The notes: generated by a model from the sequence alone, not told the origin. 64,000 bases of DNA from Lachnospira sp. UBA3790 (GCA_002369135.1 DFEY01000002.1:404004-468003), one strand, 5' to 3'. Shown: positions 1 through 8,633, counted from the first letter of the stretch. Numbers and translations are program-made.

Positions 1-1
1 T

Positions 2-1057
2 TACGATGTGGCTATCGGTGTGGCAGGAACTCACGGTAAGACTACTACCACTTCCATGCTTTCACAGATCATGCTTACAGCAAAGACTGACCCTACTATC
101 TTGGTGGGCGGTATCATGCCAGCCATCAAAGGCAACACGCGCGTTGGTCATTCAGACATTATGATTACTGAGGCCTGTGAATACACAAATAGTTTTCTTG
201 AGTTTAGTCCAAGCATCGGCATCATTCTAAATATCGCCGAAGATCATTTGGACTTCTTCAAAGACATAAATGATATTAGAAATAGTTTCAGACGTTACGC
301 TGAACTTATTCCAAAGCATGGCGCACTTGTTATTAGTAGCGACATTGAAAATCTAGAAGAGATTACTGATGGACTAGAGTGTAAAGTTATTACCTTTGGC
401 TCGGACCCAGAGAAGAGCGACTACAGTGCAAAGGATGTTGTGTTTAACAATGATGTGACTGCCGGTTACACATTGATTTATAAAGGTGCAGACCAAGGCT
501 ACATTAAACTAAATGGAACTGGTCGTCACAATGTTCAAAATTCTCTAGCGGCTATCGCGGCTGCCAACTTTATGAGAATTCAAAAAGGATTTATCCTTCA
601 AGGCTTGAAGGAATACTGCGGAACAGAGCGCCGCTTCCAATACAAAGGAATGTTGGGCGAGGCTAGGATAATAGATGACTACGCTCATCACCCAGATGAG
701 ATTCGAGCTACCATTTCCACACTTAAAACTTTTGATTACAATAAGTTGTGGGTAGTGTTCCAACCTCACACCTACTCCAGGACGAAGGCACTTTTAAAAG
801 ACTTCGCCAAAGAACTTTCCGAAGCGGACGCTGTGGTGCTAGCTGACATATACGCAGCCAGGGAGAAAAACACTTACAACATTTCTTCCGAAGACCTAAA
901 AGCGGAACTTGAAAAATTAGGCACCGAGGTTTACTATTTCCCAACTTTTGACGAAATCGAAAACTTTTTACTAGAAAATTCTAAACCAAACGATTTGTTA
1001 ATAACTATGGGTGCCGGAGATGTAGTAAAAATCGGCGATCACCTACTAGGTAAATAA
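2..1057 (+). CDS. murC: UDP-N-acetylmuramate--L-alanine ligase, 5' end cut by window
   Basis: Cytoplasmic Mur ligase that adds L-alanine to UDP-MurNAc in peptidoglycan precursor synthesis. The reading frame is open from base 2, so the true start lies upstream; about 351 codons are seen against roughly 450-460 for the family, so about the first 100 residues are missing. Visible motifs are the ATP-binding loop GTHGKTTTT near the start, EACEYTNSF, NIAEDHLDFF, and the Mur-ligase signature DDYAHHPDEI followed by QPHTYSRTK. A strong terminator follows 12 bases after the stop, so this is the last gene of its transcript. Confidence 0.95.
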   Translation, partial: YDVAIGVAGTHGKTTTTSMLSQIMLTAKTDPTILVGGIMPAIKGNTRVGHSDIMITEACEYTNSFLEFSPSIGIILNIAEDHLDFFKDINDIRNSFRRYAELIPKHGALVISSDIENLEEITDGLECKVITFGSDPEKSDYSAKDVVFNNDVTAGYTLIYKGADQGYIKLNGTGRHNVQNSLAAIAAANFMRIQKGFILQGLKEYCGTERRFQYKGMLGEARIIDDYAHHPDEIRATISTLKTFDYNKLWVVFQPHTYSRTKALLKDFAKELSEADAVVLADIYAAREKNTYNISSEDLKAELEKLGTEVYYFPTFDEIENFLLENSKPNDLLITMGAGDVVKIGDHLLGK

Positions 1058-1068
1058 CTTATTAACAT

Positions 1069-1114
1069 CCACAAAATTTTGTTGATAACTTTCTTCAAAA
1101 TTTTGTGGTTTTTT
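1069..1114 (+). terminator. Intrinsic terminator of murC
   Basis: Perfect 13-bp stem (1069-1081 pairing with 1096-1108, CCACAAAATTTTG and its complement) followed by six T. The stem starts 11 bases after the murC stop codon. The flanks outside the stem also resemble each other in inverted orientation (see findings). Confidence 0.85.
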
Positions 1115-1203
1115 AATTTACATAACATTAAAAAACGCAACCATCTACTTCCCCCATTCTATCTACAATTCTCCCAGATTTGTAAAATTATGGAACTTAC
1201 TTA

Positions 1204-1230
1204 TTGACATTACTGACATTATTGACATCG
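1204..1230 (+). repeat. Three tandem 9-bp repeats (TTGACATTA-like)
   Basis: TTGACATTA, CTGACATTA and TTGACATCG follow each other without gaps, then a partial fourth unit CTGA. They lie in the 270-base gap between murC and the dnaD-like gene, upstream of its likely promoter. They could be operator half-sites or leftover -35-like motifs; no function is shown. Confidence 0.5.
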
Positions 1231-1272
1231 CTGAAACCCAGTAAAAATGGGCCTCTCAGCCAATTTGTGATG

Positions 1273-1300
1273 TTGCAAAATAAAAAAATTGTGATATATT
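1273..1300 (+). promoter_or_regulatory. Probable sigma-A promoter of the dnaD-like/dnaC-like pair
   Basis: TTGCAA (1273-1278), a 16-base spacer, then TATATT (1295-1300). It lies 30 bases upstream of the ATG at 1330, which has an AGGAGAG ribosome site. Confidence 0.5.
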
Positions 1301-1329
1301 ATTGTCAGTGATGAGGGACAGGAGAGATT

Positions 1330-2430
1330 ATGTGTAAGCTAGTATTAGACGGAGGTAGTGTGTCTAGTTTTACTTCCGTGTCTAATGTTTTTATAGATGA
1401 ATATATGAATAAAGCAAATGGTGAATTTGTAAAAATTTACCTTTACCTTTTACGTATGGTTTCCAAGATAATGGATGCGCCAGAAGAATTTTCCACTGAG
1501 AAGATCGCTGACCATTTTGGAATCTTGGAGTCAGACGTCTATCGAGCTTTAACGTATTGGAATGATGAGGAAGTTCTTTCTCTATCGTTCAACGAAGAAG
1601 GCAAGATAGAAGGTGTGCTTTTAAATAATTACATCCAAACAAAAGCTGCATCCAGTCGCATTTTGCATCAGGATGAAAGCGTGGATGTAAACTTGTTGGC
1701 AAAAGCTTCGGGCGAAAGCGTGAGCGTGCCTGCCACTTCTTCTAAGGAATATATTATTCCTGTGAAGAAAAAGCGTTCGGCGTCAGAGATTACGAAGTTC
1801 GCAGAGGACGGCACAGTTAAGGAACTTTGCTTTTTAGCAGAGCAATACCTAAGCATCACCTTGAGCCCGGCTGCCACCAACTCTATCATTTATATGGTAG
1901 AAGATTTGAAGCTTGATTCTGATCTCATCGAACATCTACTAGAGTCAGGAGAAACTTCTCTATCTAAGATTGAGAATAAAGCTGTTGCTTATGCTAAAGC
2001 TGGTATCACTACTTTAGAAGATGCTAAACAGGATGAAATGTTTAGGGACAAAATCTCAAAGGCTATTTATAAGGTCTTTGGCGAGGAGTCTCCAGCACCT
2101 GTTAAGAGGGAAATTGATTTCATTTCCAAATGGCATAATGAATTCAAGTTCTCTGATGAGATCATAATCGAGGCTTGTCATCGCACAATGGCTCACACGC
2201 ACAAAGGAAGCTTTGAGTACACAGATAGTATTCTTACTAACTGGTACAACAAAGGTGCTTTGTCGATGGAGGCTATTGAAAAGTTAGATGACGAGCATTC
2301 TAAGAAGCAGTCTTCGAAGTTTGCAAAGACTTCGAAGAAGGCTTCGAAGAAGAAAAAGATTGAGAGCCACACTTATGACTTTAAGGAGTTGGAAAAGAAG
2401 TTGGCGCAGTCTAATAAGAAAAAAGACTAA
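1330..2430 (+). CDS. DnaD-domain replication initiation/restart protein
   Basis: A 366-residue DnaD-like protein. The N-terminal ~100 residues form a predicted winged-helix part (SNVFIDEYMNKANGEFVKIY), and the C-terminal ~residues 240-330 carry the helical DnaD domain with the WHNEFKFSDEIIIEACHRT and SILTNWYNKGA signatures. The tail is lysine-rich (SKFAKTSKKASKKKKIE), as expected for DNA contact. DnaD-type proteins help load the replicative helicase in Firmicutes. The next gene is a DnaC/DnaI-type loader 57 bases downstream, probably co-transcribed. The start is chosen for its AGGAGAG site six bases upstream. Confidence 0.85.
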   Translation: MCKLVLDGGSVSSFTSVSNVFIDEYMNKANGEFVKIYLYLLRMVSKIMDAPEEFSTEKIADHFGILESDVYRALTYWNDEEVLSLSFNEEGKIEGVLLNNYIQTKAASSRILHQDESVDVNLLAKASGESVSVPATSSKEYIIPVKKKRSASEITKFAEDGTVKELCFLAEQYLSITLSPAATNSIIYMVEDLKLDSDLIEHLLESGETSLSKIENKAVAYAKAGITTLEDAKQDEMFRDKISKAIYKVFGEESPAPVKREIDFISKWHNEFKFSDEIIIEACHRTMAHTHKGSFEYTDSILTNWYNKGALSMEAIEKLDDEHSKKQSSKFAKTSKKASKKKKIESHTYDFKELEKKLAQSNKKKD

Positions 2431-2487
2431 ATTTATAAAGGTAGTTACAATCCCCAACTAATACGGTTGGGTGTTGTCAAAAATAAA

Positions 2488-3489
2488 ATGGCACTAAGTA
2501 ATTCACAGTTGGAAGTCATAGATCAAATCTATGCAAACCGACGTTTAGATAATCAAATAGTTATGAACGAGCGACTCGCGGAAGTTGAGGAAGCGATCCC
2601 AGAGATTGCAAAAATCAACTCTGACATTGCTACTCTTGCTAGCGATGCCATGAGAAGTTCTTTATCTGGCAATTCTGTAGATGTTGATTCTATCAAGAAG
2701 GAAATCCAGAGTTTGGGTGAAAAGAAAAAGGCCCTACTATTGTCTGGCGGCTTTGCTGCGGACTACCTGGATGAAATCTACACTTGTGAGAAATGCCACG
2801 ATACAGGTTTTGTCGACGGCAAATCCTGCGAATGCAGAGACAAAGAGATTATTAAGTATCTCTACTCTCGCTCAGAATTGAAAAACATTTTGGAGCGTGA
2901 AAATTTTTCTACATTCAACTATGACTTATTCTCGCAGTCGCTCGTGGATGAAAATCTTGGCGTTGATGCTCGCACTAACATGAAGAATGTTGCCGAGTAT
3001 TGCCAATATTTTATAAATCATTTTGACACAGAGTTTGACAATTTGTTGTTTTATGGCAAGGCAGGAACAGGAAAGACTTTCCTAATTAACTGTATTGCAA
3101 AGGAATTGATGGATACATTCCACTCAGTTCTTTATCTTTCAGCTTCCCAATTTTTTAATTTAACAGCTGACAATGTGTTAAACAAAGACTCAAGCTCTGT
3201 GTACAAAAATGTAGATCTAGATAATTTAAAGAATTGTGATCTACTAATCATTGATGATTTGGGAACAGAGTTCACCACTGCTTTTTCAGAAACTTATCTG
3301 TTTGAAGTCTTAAACGAACGTCTTATACACCAAAAGTCTACTATCATATCTACTAATCTCACTTTAGAAGAGATGCAGAAAAGATATGATGATAGAGTTT
3401 TCTCCCGCGCTATGGGATACTACTCTACTTTCAAGATTTTTGGTGATGATATAAGAAAACTTAAAAAGTTTTCTGGTGGGGAGAACTAG
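2488..3489 (+). CDS. DnaC/DnaI-type helicase loader ATPase
   Basis: AAA+ ATPase of the DnaC/DnaI family, expected to load the replicative helicase DnaB/DnaC at origins or restart sites. Seen: an N-terminal helical part; a cysteine cluster CEKCHDTGFVDGKSCECRD (a zinc-binding knuckle); Walker A GKAGTGKT; Walker B LLIIDDLGTE; and a sensor region STNLTLEEM. The frame stays open to a TTG at 2467, but the ATG at 2488 (MALSNSQ) fits the family better. No strong Shine-Dalgarno precedes it. A short hairpin (CCCAAC...GTTGGG, 2453-2471) lies just upstream, which may affect translation. Pairs functionally with the preceding DnaD-domain gene. Confidence 0.85.
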   Translation: MALSNSQLEVIDQIYANRRLDNQIVMNERLAEVEEAIPEIAKINSDIATLASDAMRSSLSGNSVDVDSIKKEIQSLGEKKKALLLSGGFAADYLDEIYTCEKCHDTGFVDGKSCECRDKEIIKYLYSRSELKNILERENFSTFNYDLFSQSLVDENLGVDARTNMKNVAEYCQYFINHFDTEFDNLLFYGKAGTGKTFLINCIAKELMDTFHSVLYLSASQFFNLTADNVLNKDSSSVYKNVDLDNLKNCDLLIIDDLGTEFTTAFSETYLFEVLNERLIHQKSTIISTNLTLEEMQKRYDDRVFSRAMGYYSTFKIFGDDIRKLKKFSGGEN

Positions 3490-3556
3490 TCCTTTGGGGC
3501 TAGCGCTCCTCACGGGGAAACGAAAATAAGAATTTCACTTAATTGGAGGATATTTT

Positions 3557-4729
3557 ATGGCTAACAGAAAGCACGTAGAATCAATTCCTGTCGGACCACT
3601 GGCTATTGTGGCCTTGTCTGGCAGTAAGGCATTAGGCAACACGGTAGATGCCTATATTGCCGATTGGAGAAAAACTCGTATTGAAACGAACGACTCACCA
3701 ATCACTTTCAAGGGTTACAAAAAGGATTCATATCTTTTGAATTTCTCTAACCCAAGATTTGGTACAGGCGAGTCAAAGTGTACCCTTGAGGACACTGTTC
3801 GTGGTACTGACCTTTACATCATTGACGATGTAACAAACTACAGTGTTGAATACACAGTTTGCGGTCACACAAACCACAAATCACCTGATGATCATTTTAA
3901 TGACATCAAAAGAGTGATTGCAGCATGTGCAGGTAAACCAAATCGTATAACTGTCATCATGCCTTTCTTATATGAAAGCAGACAGCATAGACGTTTGGCT
4001 CGTGAATCAATGGACTGTGCAGTTATGCTTCAGGAACTTGTAGCTATGGGAGTTGATAATATTTTGACTTTTGATGCTCACGATCCTAGAGTAAACAATG
4101 CTATACCGCTATCAGGTTTCGAGTCTATCATGCCTACATATCAGTTCATCAAATATCTACTACGCAACGTAGATGATATTACAATCGATGCTGATCATCT
4201 AATGGTTATCTCTCCTGACGAGGGAGCTATGGGCAGAGTGGTATACTACGCCAACGTGCTAGGAATCAATATGGGAATGTTCTACAAACGTCGTGATTAC
4301 ACACAAGTAATCGATGGAAGAAATCCTATCGTAGCCCATGAATATTTGGGCGAGTCCGTAGAGGGAAAAGATGTGCTTATCGTTGATGATATGATTTCAT
4401 CAGGCGAGAGTATGTTGGATGTAGCTAGACAGCTTAAAAAGCGTAAAGCCAAGAGAGTGTTCGTGGCAGCTACCTTTGGTATCTTCACAAACGGTCTAGA
4501 GTCATTCGACAAAGCATATGAAGAAGGTACAATCTACCGTGTCATGACTACAAACTGCATTTACCAGACACCTGAGCTACTTGGCCGTGAATGGTATATT
4601 GATGTAGACGTAGCCAAATTTACTGCTACCTTCATTGATAGATTGAATCACGATTCTTCTATTAGCGATCTATTGAATCCAGTTGAGAGAATAAATATGC
4701 GTGTGGACGAATACAACGCTAAGAAATAG
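3557..4729 (+). CDS. prs: Ribose-phosphate pyrophosphokinase, long form
   Basis: Makes PRPP from ribose 5-phosphate and ATP for nucleotide, histidine and tryptophan synthesis. The protein is 390 residues, longer than the usual ~315. It keeps the PRPP-binding stretch VLIVDDMISSGESM, the RQHRRLARE ATP/flexible-loop region and the FDAHDPR segment. The PRPP loop reads ISSGES where many enzymes have TAGT-type residues, consistent with the divergent long clostridial group. Strong ribosome site TTGGAGGAT ahead of ATG 3557. A terminator-like hairpin follows. Confidence 0.88.
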   Translation: MANRKHVESIPVGPLAIVALSGSKALGNTVDAYIADWRKTRIETNDSPITFKGYKKDSYLLNFSNPRFGTGESKCTLEDTVRGTDLYIIDDVTNYSVEYTVCGHTNHKSPDDHFNDIKRVIAACAGKPNRITVIMPFLYESRQHRRLARESMDCAVMLQELVAMGVDNILTFDAHDPRVNNAIPLSGFESIMPTYQFIKYLLRNVDDITIDADHLMVISPDEGAMGRVVYYANVLGINMGMFYKRRDYTQVIDGRNPIVAHEYLGESVEGKDVLIVDDMISSGESMLDVARQLKKRKAKRVFVAATFGIFTNGLESFDKAYEEGTIYRVMTTNCIYQTPELLGREWYIDVDVAKFTATFIDRLNHDSSISDLLNPVERINMRVDEYNAKK

Positions 4730-4754
4730 TGTTGTAAACAGAAACACAAAAATA

Positions 4755-4797
4755 GGAACAGCCCCGTCGAGAGTTCACTCTCGTAAGGAGCTGTTCT
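4755..4797 (+). terminator. Terminator-like double hairpin after prs
   Basis: Outer stem GGAACAGC (4755-4762) pairs with GCTGTTC (4790-4796); an inner CGAGAG/CTCTCG stem-loop (4768-4783) is nested inside. The following T-rich run is interrupted (TTATTTTG). It probably ends the prs transcript. Confidence 0.6.
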
Positions 4798-4845
4798 TAT
4801 TTTGAATTCACTACTTTTTCTATTATTATGTTCCTACCAAGAGCC

Positions 4846-5094
4846 TTAACCCTTATTTTTCCAGTTCTTTTTTATAATAAAAATGATTATTTTCTCAACT
4901 AAAACGATAATAAACAACCAAATAAAAATGGCAATATCAAAAATAAATAAAAATAAACCAGCCAATATAAAACTAATTGGAATAGTGAAGGAATCTATTT
5001 TATCTATCAAACTATATTCTTTTTTTTCTTTATTCTTTACGAAATCAACACATTTATATATTGTTAATATCGTCCCCATTATTATTAGTATCAT
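4846..5094 (-). CDS. Small hypothetical membrane protein (82 aa)
   Basis: Very hydrophobic: one segment at residues 1-15 and a long pair at about 34-75 (FILAGLFLFIFDIAIFIWLFIIVLVEKIIIFII), separated by a charged loop KNKEKKEYSLIDKIDSF. The likely ribosome site GAGGAG lies three bases before the ATG, which argues that it is real rather than a chance ORF. No family recognised. It sits alone, convergent with prs and upstream of the large inverted repeat. AT-rich composition makes open frames common here, so confidence is moderate. Confidence 0.45.
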   Translation of the reverse strand: MILIIMGTILTIYKCVDFVKNKEKKEYSLIDKIDSFTIPISFILAGLFLFIFDIAIFIWLFIIVLVEKIIIFIIKKNWKNKG

Positions 5095-5185
5095 GCTCTC
5101 CTCACTTTAATAAAAACTAGCTTAAATATATTACTAGTTGATTCTTCCAAACTAAAGTTTTAACTGTCTAATTAGATGATAAGGT

Positions 5186-5200
5186 TGGGGGTGACCCCCA
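5186..5200. repeat. GC-rich mini-hairpin in an AT-rich gap
   Basis: TGGGGG-TGA-CCCCCA, six GC-rich base pairs with a three-base loop, in a stretch that is otherwise AT-rich and gene-free (5110-5670). Confidence 0.5.
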
Positions 5201-5239
5201 GGTCAAGTATTCTAAATATATTAATTATTATTTCTACTC

Positions 5240-5410
5240 AAATAATTTGGATGTTTGTAACGCATTTAATATTTCGAACTATTTACAATCATATTATATT
5301 AAATGTTTTCTTTTGATCGAGATGAGTTATTTAAATGACCTCTATATTTTATATCGTCACAAAATTGAAATTGATGGTATATAAACTTGGAGTGGATTAC
5401 GCCTGGGTGG
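5240..5410 (+). pseudogene. Decayed inverted copy of the 3' end of the downstream ATPase gene
   Basis: On the plus strand, 5350-5410 reads as TKLKLMVYKLGVDYAW..., resembling the last residues TREKVMADKLGLGYKL of the minus-strand ATPase gene that ends at 5671. Weaker DNA similarity continues leftward: ATGTTTTCTTTTGATCGAGATGA matches the gene's stretch for MRFMSSEM in pieces, and a GCATTT block matches its LLDDAF region. The copy is frameshifted and has no start. It forms the outer part of the inverted repeat at 5411-5677. Alignment was done by eye; the inner part is clear, the outer part tentative. Confidence 0.5.
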
Positions 5411-5677
5411 TTTATAGATAATCACAAAGAGTAAGCGAGGTGGTTGGAAGACTTATGAATAGAAGATGTGATGTGATTAATCGCTACGGGGATAAATATA
5501 GGGTCAAAAAAGTGTTCACAAAACACTTTTTTGTAGCTCAAAGAAAGGAGTTTTCATCAAGAAAACTCCTTTCTTTGAGCTAGTGCCCTAATATTTATTA
5601 GCGTAGCGATTACTATCACATATCTTCTATGAATGTCTAACAACCGCCTCGCTTACTCTTTGTGAATAATCTATAAA
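5411..5677. repeat. Large inverted repeat with two nested hairpins
   Basis: Left arm 5411-5505 and right arm 5583-5677 are imperfect inverted copies about 95 bases long; 18 bases (CACAAAGAGTAAGCGAGG) match exactly in both. Between them lie an 11-bp hairpin with A6/T6 ends (5506-5532) and a perfect 22-bp hairpin (5534-5555 with 5561-5582). The whole can fold as a branched cruciform. Either inner hairpin could end transcription; the right arm runs up to and slightly past the stop codon of the minus-strand ATPase gene. Confidence 0.85.
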
Positions 5678-7572
5678 GTAATCAACTTATAACCCAATCC
5701 AAGTTTATCAGCCATCACCTTCTCACGTGTGTGACATGAGAACATAATCACTTGGTTCATCTCACTAGACATAAAACGCATTGTATTACCCATACGTTTA
5801 TTATCATACATCGCAAATGCATCATCTAATAAAATTGGCATATCACTATCTTCAAAGATAATATCTGCTGCTCCAAGTCTTAAACTCATGTAAATCTGCT
5901 CAATAGTACCCTTACTTAATCTGTTTGCAGCCACAAGCGAATGCTTGCCATTTACCGTGATATTTAGCTTCTCGTCGATGTTTAGGTTGTCATACTTGCC
6001 GTTTGTAATCTTGCCCATATAGAATGATGCGCGTTCATTCAAACGTTTGCCGAAGCTGTTTCTGATCTCGTCAGCAATCTCTTCTATTTCTTCTTTAGCT
6101 CTCTCAATTGCTTCCATCTCACGCTTTGCATCCATTATGTTAGCCTGAGTTTCTTTTAGTTCAGCAATTTGATTTTGAGTAACTATGTCTCTTTCCTGGC
6201 TCTGTTCTAGCTGCCACTGCGCTCTATTGATCTGCTCTTTTAATTCCATAGCCTTCTCGCGAACTTCTTTAAGTTCTTCGGAGAAGTCTTCTGCACCTTC
6301 TTCGTTGTCGTTTTCAGCCTTCAACATAATCTGAGTTTTCTCGAGTGCTTCCTTCTTGTTTGCAAGCTGTCTTTCTATATAAACTTCTTCGTGTTTAGCA
6401 GTCTCCTGCTCTTCAATAAGCTGACGAACCTCCTTTAATTTCTCTAGGTTTTTCGCCTTCTTTTTCTTGTTATAGAAATATTTGATTATAGATGCTACCA
6501 AGAAAACTAAAGCTGCGCCAAAGCATGCCGCTGGCAGTTTCCAATGTGCTCTAATTAGATTCCAATCTAGGTTCCCAACTATTAGTCCTACTCCGGCGCC
6601 TAAACTTGCAAGGAATAGAATCATAAATAAGAAAGGAAAATTGCTCTTCTTAGTAGCTCTTTCTACTAGCCCGTCTAACACTTCTCTGCTAGATACTTTA
6701 AACTCCTGCAGTTTTTCTTCTATCTCTGCTTTATGCTCTTTTACTTTTTCAAGAGAAGTGGAATACTTTTCTACATCAGCCGTAAATACTAAAGCGTCTT
6801 GATATAGTTTGTCTTTTCTCTCATTTTGTTTCGCAATACGCTCTAGTCTTTTCTCATCTTTTGTAGAAATCTCCTTGTGCTTTGCTTCTACACCCTCTAG
6901 TGCAGTTTGCTTTTGCTCAAGTCCTGCTGCTATATTATTTTGCTCATCTTCAGAAATCTCAAGTTTCTCTATAGCATTCTTCAAAGACCTTTCGACTTCT
7001 TGCTCCTGGCTAACTTTATTGTCAGTCATTATTTTCTTTCTCTGTTTGTCTAGGTCTGCAAATGCTTCTTTGATGTCTATTTCCATAGACTTAGTGGCTC
7101 CTAAGTTTGCGGCGTAACTCTTTAGGATGTACTCTAGTTCTTTACTAGTAGCACTACCGAGCTGACTGATGCTGATTGTATTATAGTAGCAAGCTTCATT
7201 AATGCCAGAGAGAAGTTTTTCAATCTCTTCCTCTGTTAATTCTCTGCCCTCATCCTCGTCAATCACTGCAAAGCGCTTATTATTCTTATTAAAGAATCTC
7301 TCAATTCGATAGTTCTTACCGTCTTGCTCAATTCTCATTTTGCCTTGGTAGTTTGTAGGATCATCCCATGGCTCATACTTTGAGTAAATGTCATTTGCTG
7401 AAGCCTTTCCGCGCTGTTTCTCGATGCCGAATAGCATTCCGCGGATGAATGTGTGAAGCGTAGTCTTACCAGCTTCATTTTCACCGTAGATAATGTTCAT
7501 TCCTTTTTCGAAGCGGACAGTCTTATTATTAAATTTACCGAAGTTTATTAACTCTAATTCTTTGATAATCAT
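5671..7572 (-). CDS. SbcC/Rad50/YhaN-like AAA ATPase with internal membrane segments
   Basis: SMC-like ATPase partner of the nuclease encoded next. Seen: N-terminal MIIKELELINFGKFNNKTV and Walker A GENEAGKTT; the Rad50/YhaN-style START ISQLGSATSKE; coiled coils at about residues 160-300 and 390-500; and a C-terminal ABC part with RLSKGTIEQIYMSLRLG (signature), ILLDDAFAMYD (Walker B) and SCHTRE. Two hydrophobic segments (about 315-335 and 345-365, FPFLFMILFLASLGAGVGLIVG and AACFGAALVFLVASII) interrupt the coiled coil where Rad50 has its hook. At 633 residues it is shorter than SbcC (~1000). Overlaps the nuclease gene by four bases, so the two are translationally coupled. Confidence 0.8.
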   Translation of the reverse strand: MIIKELELINFGKFNNKTVRFEKGMNIIYGENEAGKTTLHTFIRGMLFGIEKQRGKASANDIYSKYEPWDDPTNYQGKMRIEQDGKNYRIERFFNKNNKRFAVIDEDEGRELTEEEIEKLLSGINEACYYNTISISQLGSATSKELEYILKSYAANLGATKSMEIDIKEAFADLDKQRKKIMTDNKVSQEQEVERSLKNAIEKLEISEDEQNNIAAGLEQKQTALEGVEAKHKEISTKDEKRLERIAKQNERKDKLYQDALVFTADVEKYSTSLEKVKEHKAEIEEKLQEFKVSSREVLDGLVERATKKSNFPFLFMILFLASLGAGVGLIVGNLDWNLIRAHWKLPAACFGAALVFLVASIIKYFYNKKKKAKNLEKLKEVRQLIEEQETAKHEEVYIERQLANKKEALEKTQIMLKAENDNEEGAEDFSEELKEVREKAMELKEQINRAQWQLEQSQERDIVTQNQIAELKETQANIMDAKREMEAIERAKEEIEEIADEIRNSFGKRLNERASFYMGKITNGKYDNLNIDEKLNITVNGKHSLVAANRLSKGTIEQIYMSLRLGAADIIFEDSDMPILLDDAFAMYDNKRMGNTMRFMSSEMNQVIMFSCHTREKVMADKLGLGYKLITL

Positions 7573-8633
7573 AGTCTGTCCTCCATAGCATCCAGAAGCG
7601 CCTTTGTGCCATAGTATAATGATTTTTCTTCCACAGGCGTCAACTCATTTTTATCAATGTATCTTCCTATAAACATTCCAAGAATGTTGTCTTTGTTGTC
7701 CTCGTACAATTCGCCGAAGTCATAGTCTGGAACTGTGTTGTCCACAATGTCCACCACGTTTCCAGTATTTTCAATTTCTGTTAAGTCAAGTTCAAATTCA
7801 GGGTCTCTGTATCCCTGGAATATTATGCGATACATATTATCTTCACCGTGCTCTGCATATGCATCTTGCAAACGGCTTTTGATTTCCATATTTGTTAGGT
7901 TTGGTGTTACAGGGAATTCCATATCCATATATATTCTCTTTGCGAATGGAACGAACTTTAACTCTAGGCCGTCTTTGTCTACCTCGCCGTAAATATAGCC
8001 TCTATCGCCAATATCGTTTTTGTCGATTGGCTCTAGAGAACCGCAGTATGCCATTTTGTTTGACTCATTAATTGCTGGTTTATGAATATGACCCATAGCC
8101 ACATAGTCAAAGCCTGACATAGCAACACGTTTTTTATTGATTGGGATGTGTTTCTCATCTCCACCGTGTGCCACAAGGATATTTATTTTATCAGGGTCGT
8201 TTACTATCACGTGATCATACATAGCATCTGTATTTTCTGTAGTGTAGTAACTTAGACCGTAAACGCAAGTGTTTAGCTCTGGGATATCATACTCTTCCAC
8301 ATTCTTGCTATCGATAAATAATACATTATCACTCCACTCGAATGTTTCATAAAACGAACCCTTCTTTATTGAGTCGTGATTTCCCGCACAAAGAACAACC
8401 TTTGTGGAAGGAATTGTGGAGAATAAGTAATCCACTTCCTTAAGTTCTCTTAGTAAAGGCTGTCTGTGGAACAAATCACCCGCGATAATAAGCAAGTCTA
8501 CAGGCTTGTTCTTAATTTCTAATATTAATCTTTCAAAAGTATTCCAGATTTCATCTCCTCTAGTCTCCGCCCAGGGATGTCCCTTTTCAGGCGTAGCGCC
8601 GAGATGAATATCTCCCGTGTGAATAAAACGCAT
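7569..8633 (-). CDS. SbcD/Mre11/YhaO-like metallophosphoesterase nuclease
   Basis: Calcineurin-type DNA exonuclease subunit. Metal-binding motifs are in order: HTGDIHLG (DxH), LLIIAGDLFHRQ (GD), VVLCAGNHDS (GNHD), NILVAHGGDE and YVAMGHIHKP (GHxH). The 354-residue length matches SbcD/YhaO. With the overlapping ATPase it should form a complex acting on DNA ends or hairpins. The ATG at 8633 has a GGAG site. First gene of the two-gene unit. Confidence 0.85.
   Translation of the reverse strand: MRFIHTGDIHLGATPEKGHPWAETRGDEIWNTFERLILEIKNKPVDLLIIAGDLFHRQPLLRELKEVDYLFSTIPSTKVVLCAGNHDSIKKGSFYETFEWSDNVLFIDSKNVEEYDIPELNTCVYGLSYYTTENTDAMYDHVIVNDPDKINILVAHGGDEKHIPINKKRVAMSGFDYVAMGHIHKPAINESNKMAYCGSLEPIDKNDIGDRGYIYGEVDKDGLELKFVPFAKRIYMDMEFPVTPNLTNMEIKSRLQDAYAEHGEDNMYRIIFQGYRDPEFELDLTEIENTGNVVDIVDNTVPDYDFGELYEDNKDNILGMFIGRYIDKNELTPVEEKSLYYGTKALLDAMEDRL

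Noticed and set aside
4883..5110. 75-codon plus-strand ORF opposite the small membrane protein
   Set aside because: No ribosome site; the minus-strand frame has GAGGAG and a clear membrane-protein composition.
5380..5710. Insertion sequence or MITE at the large inverted repeat
   Set aside because: No transposase, no target-site duplication seen, and the arms merge into the coding end of the adjacent gene, which fits inverted duplication better.
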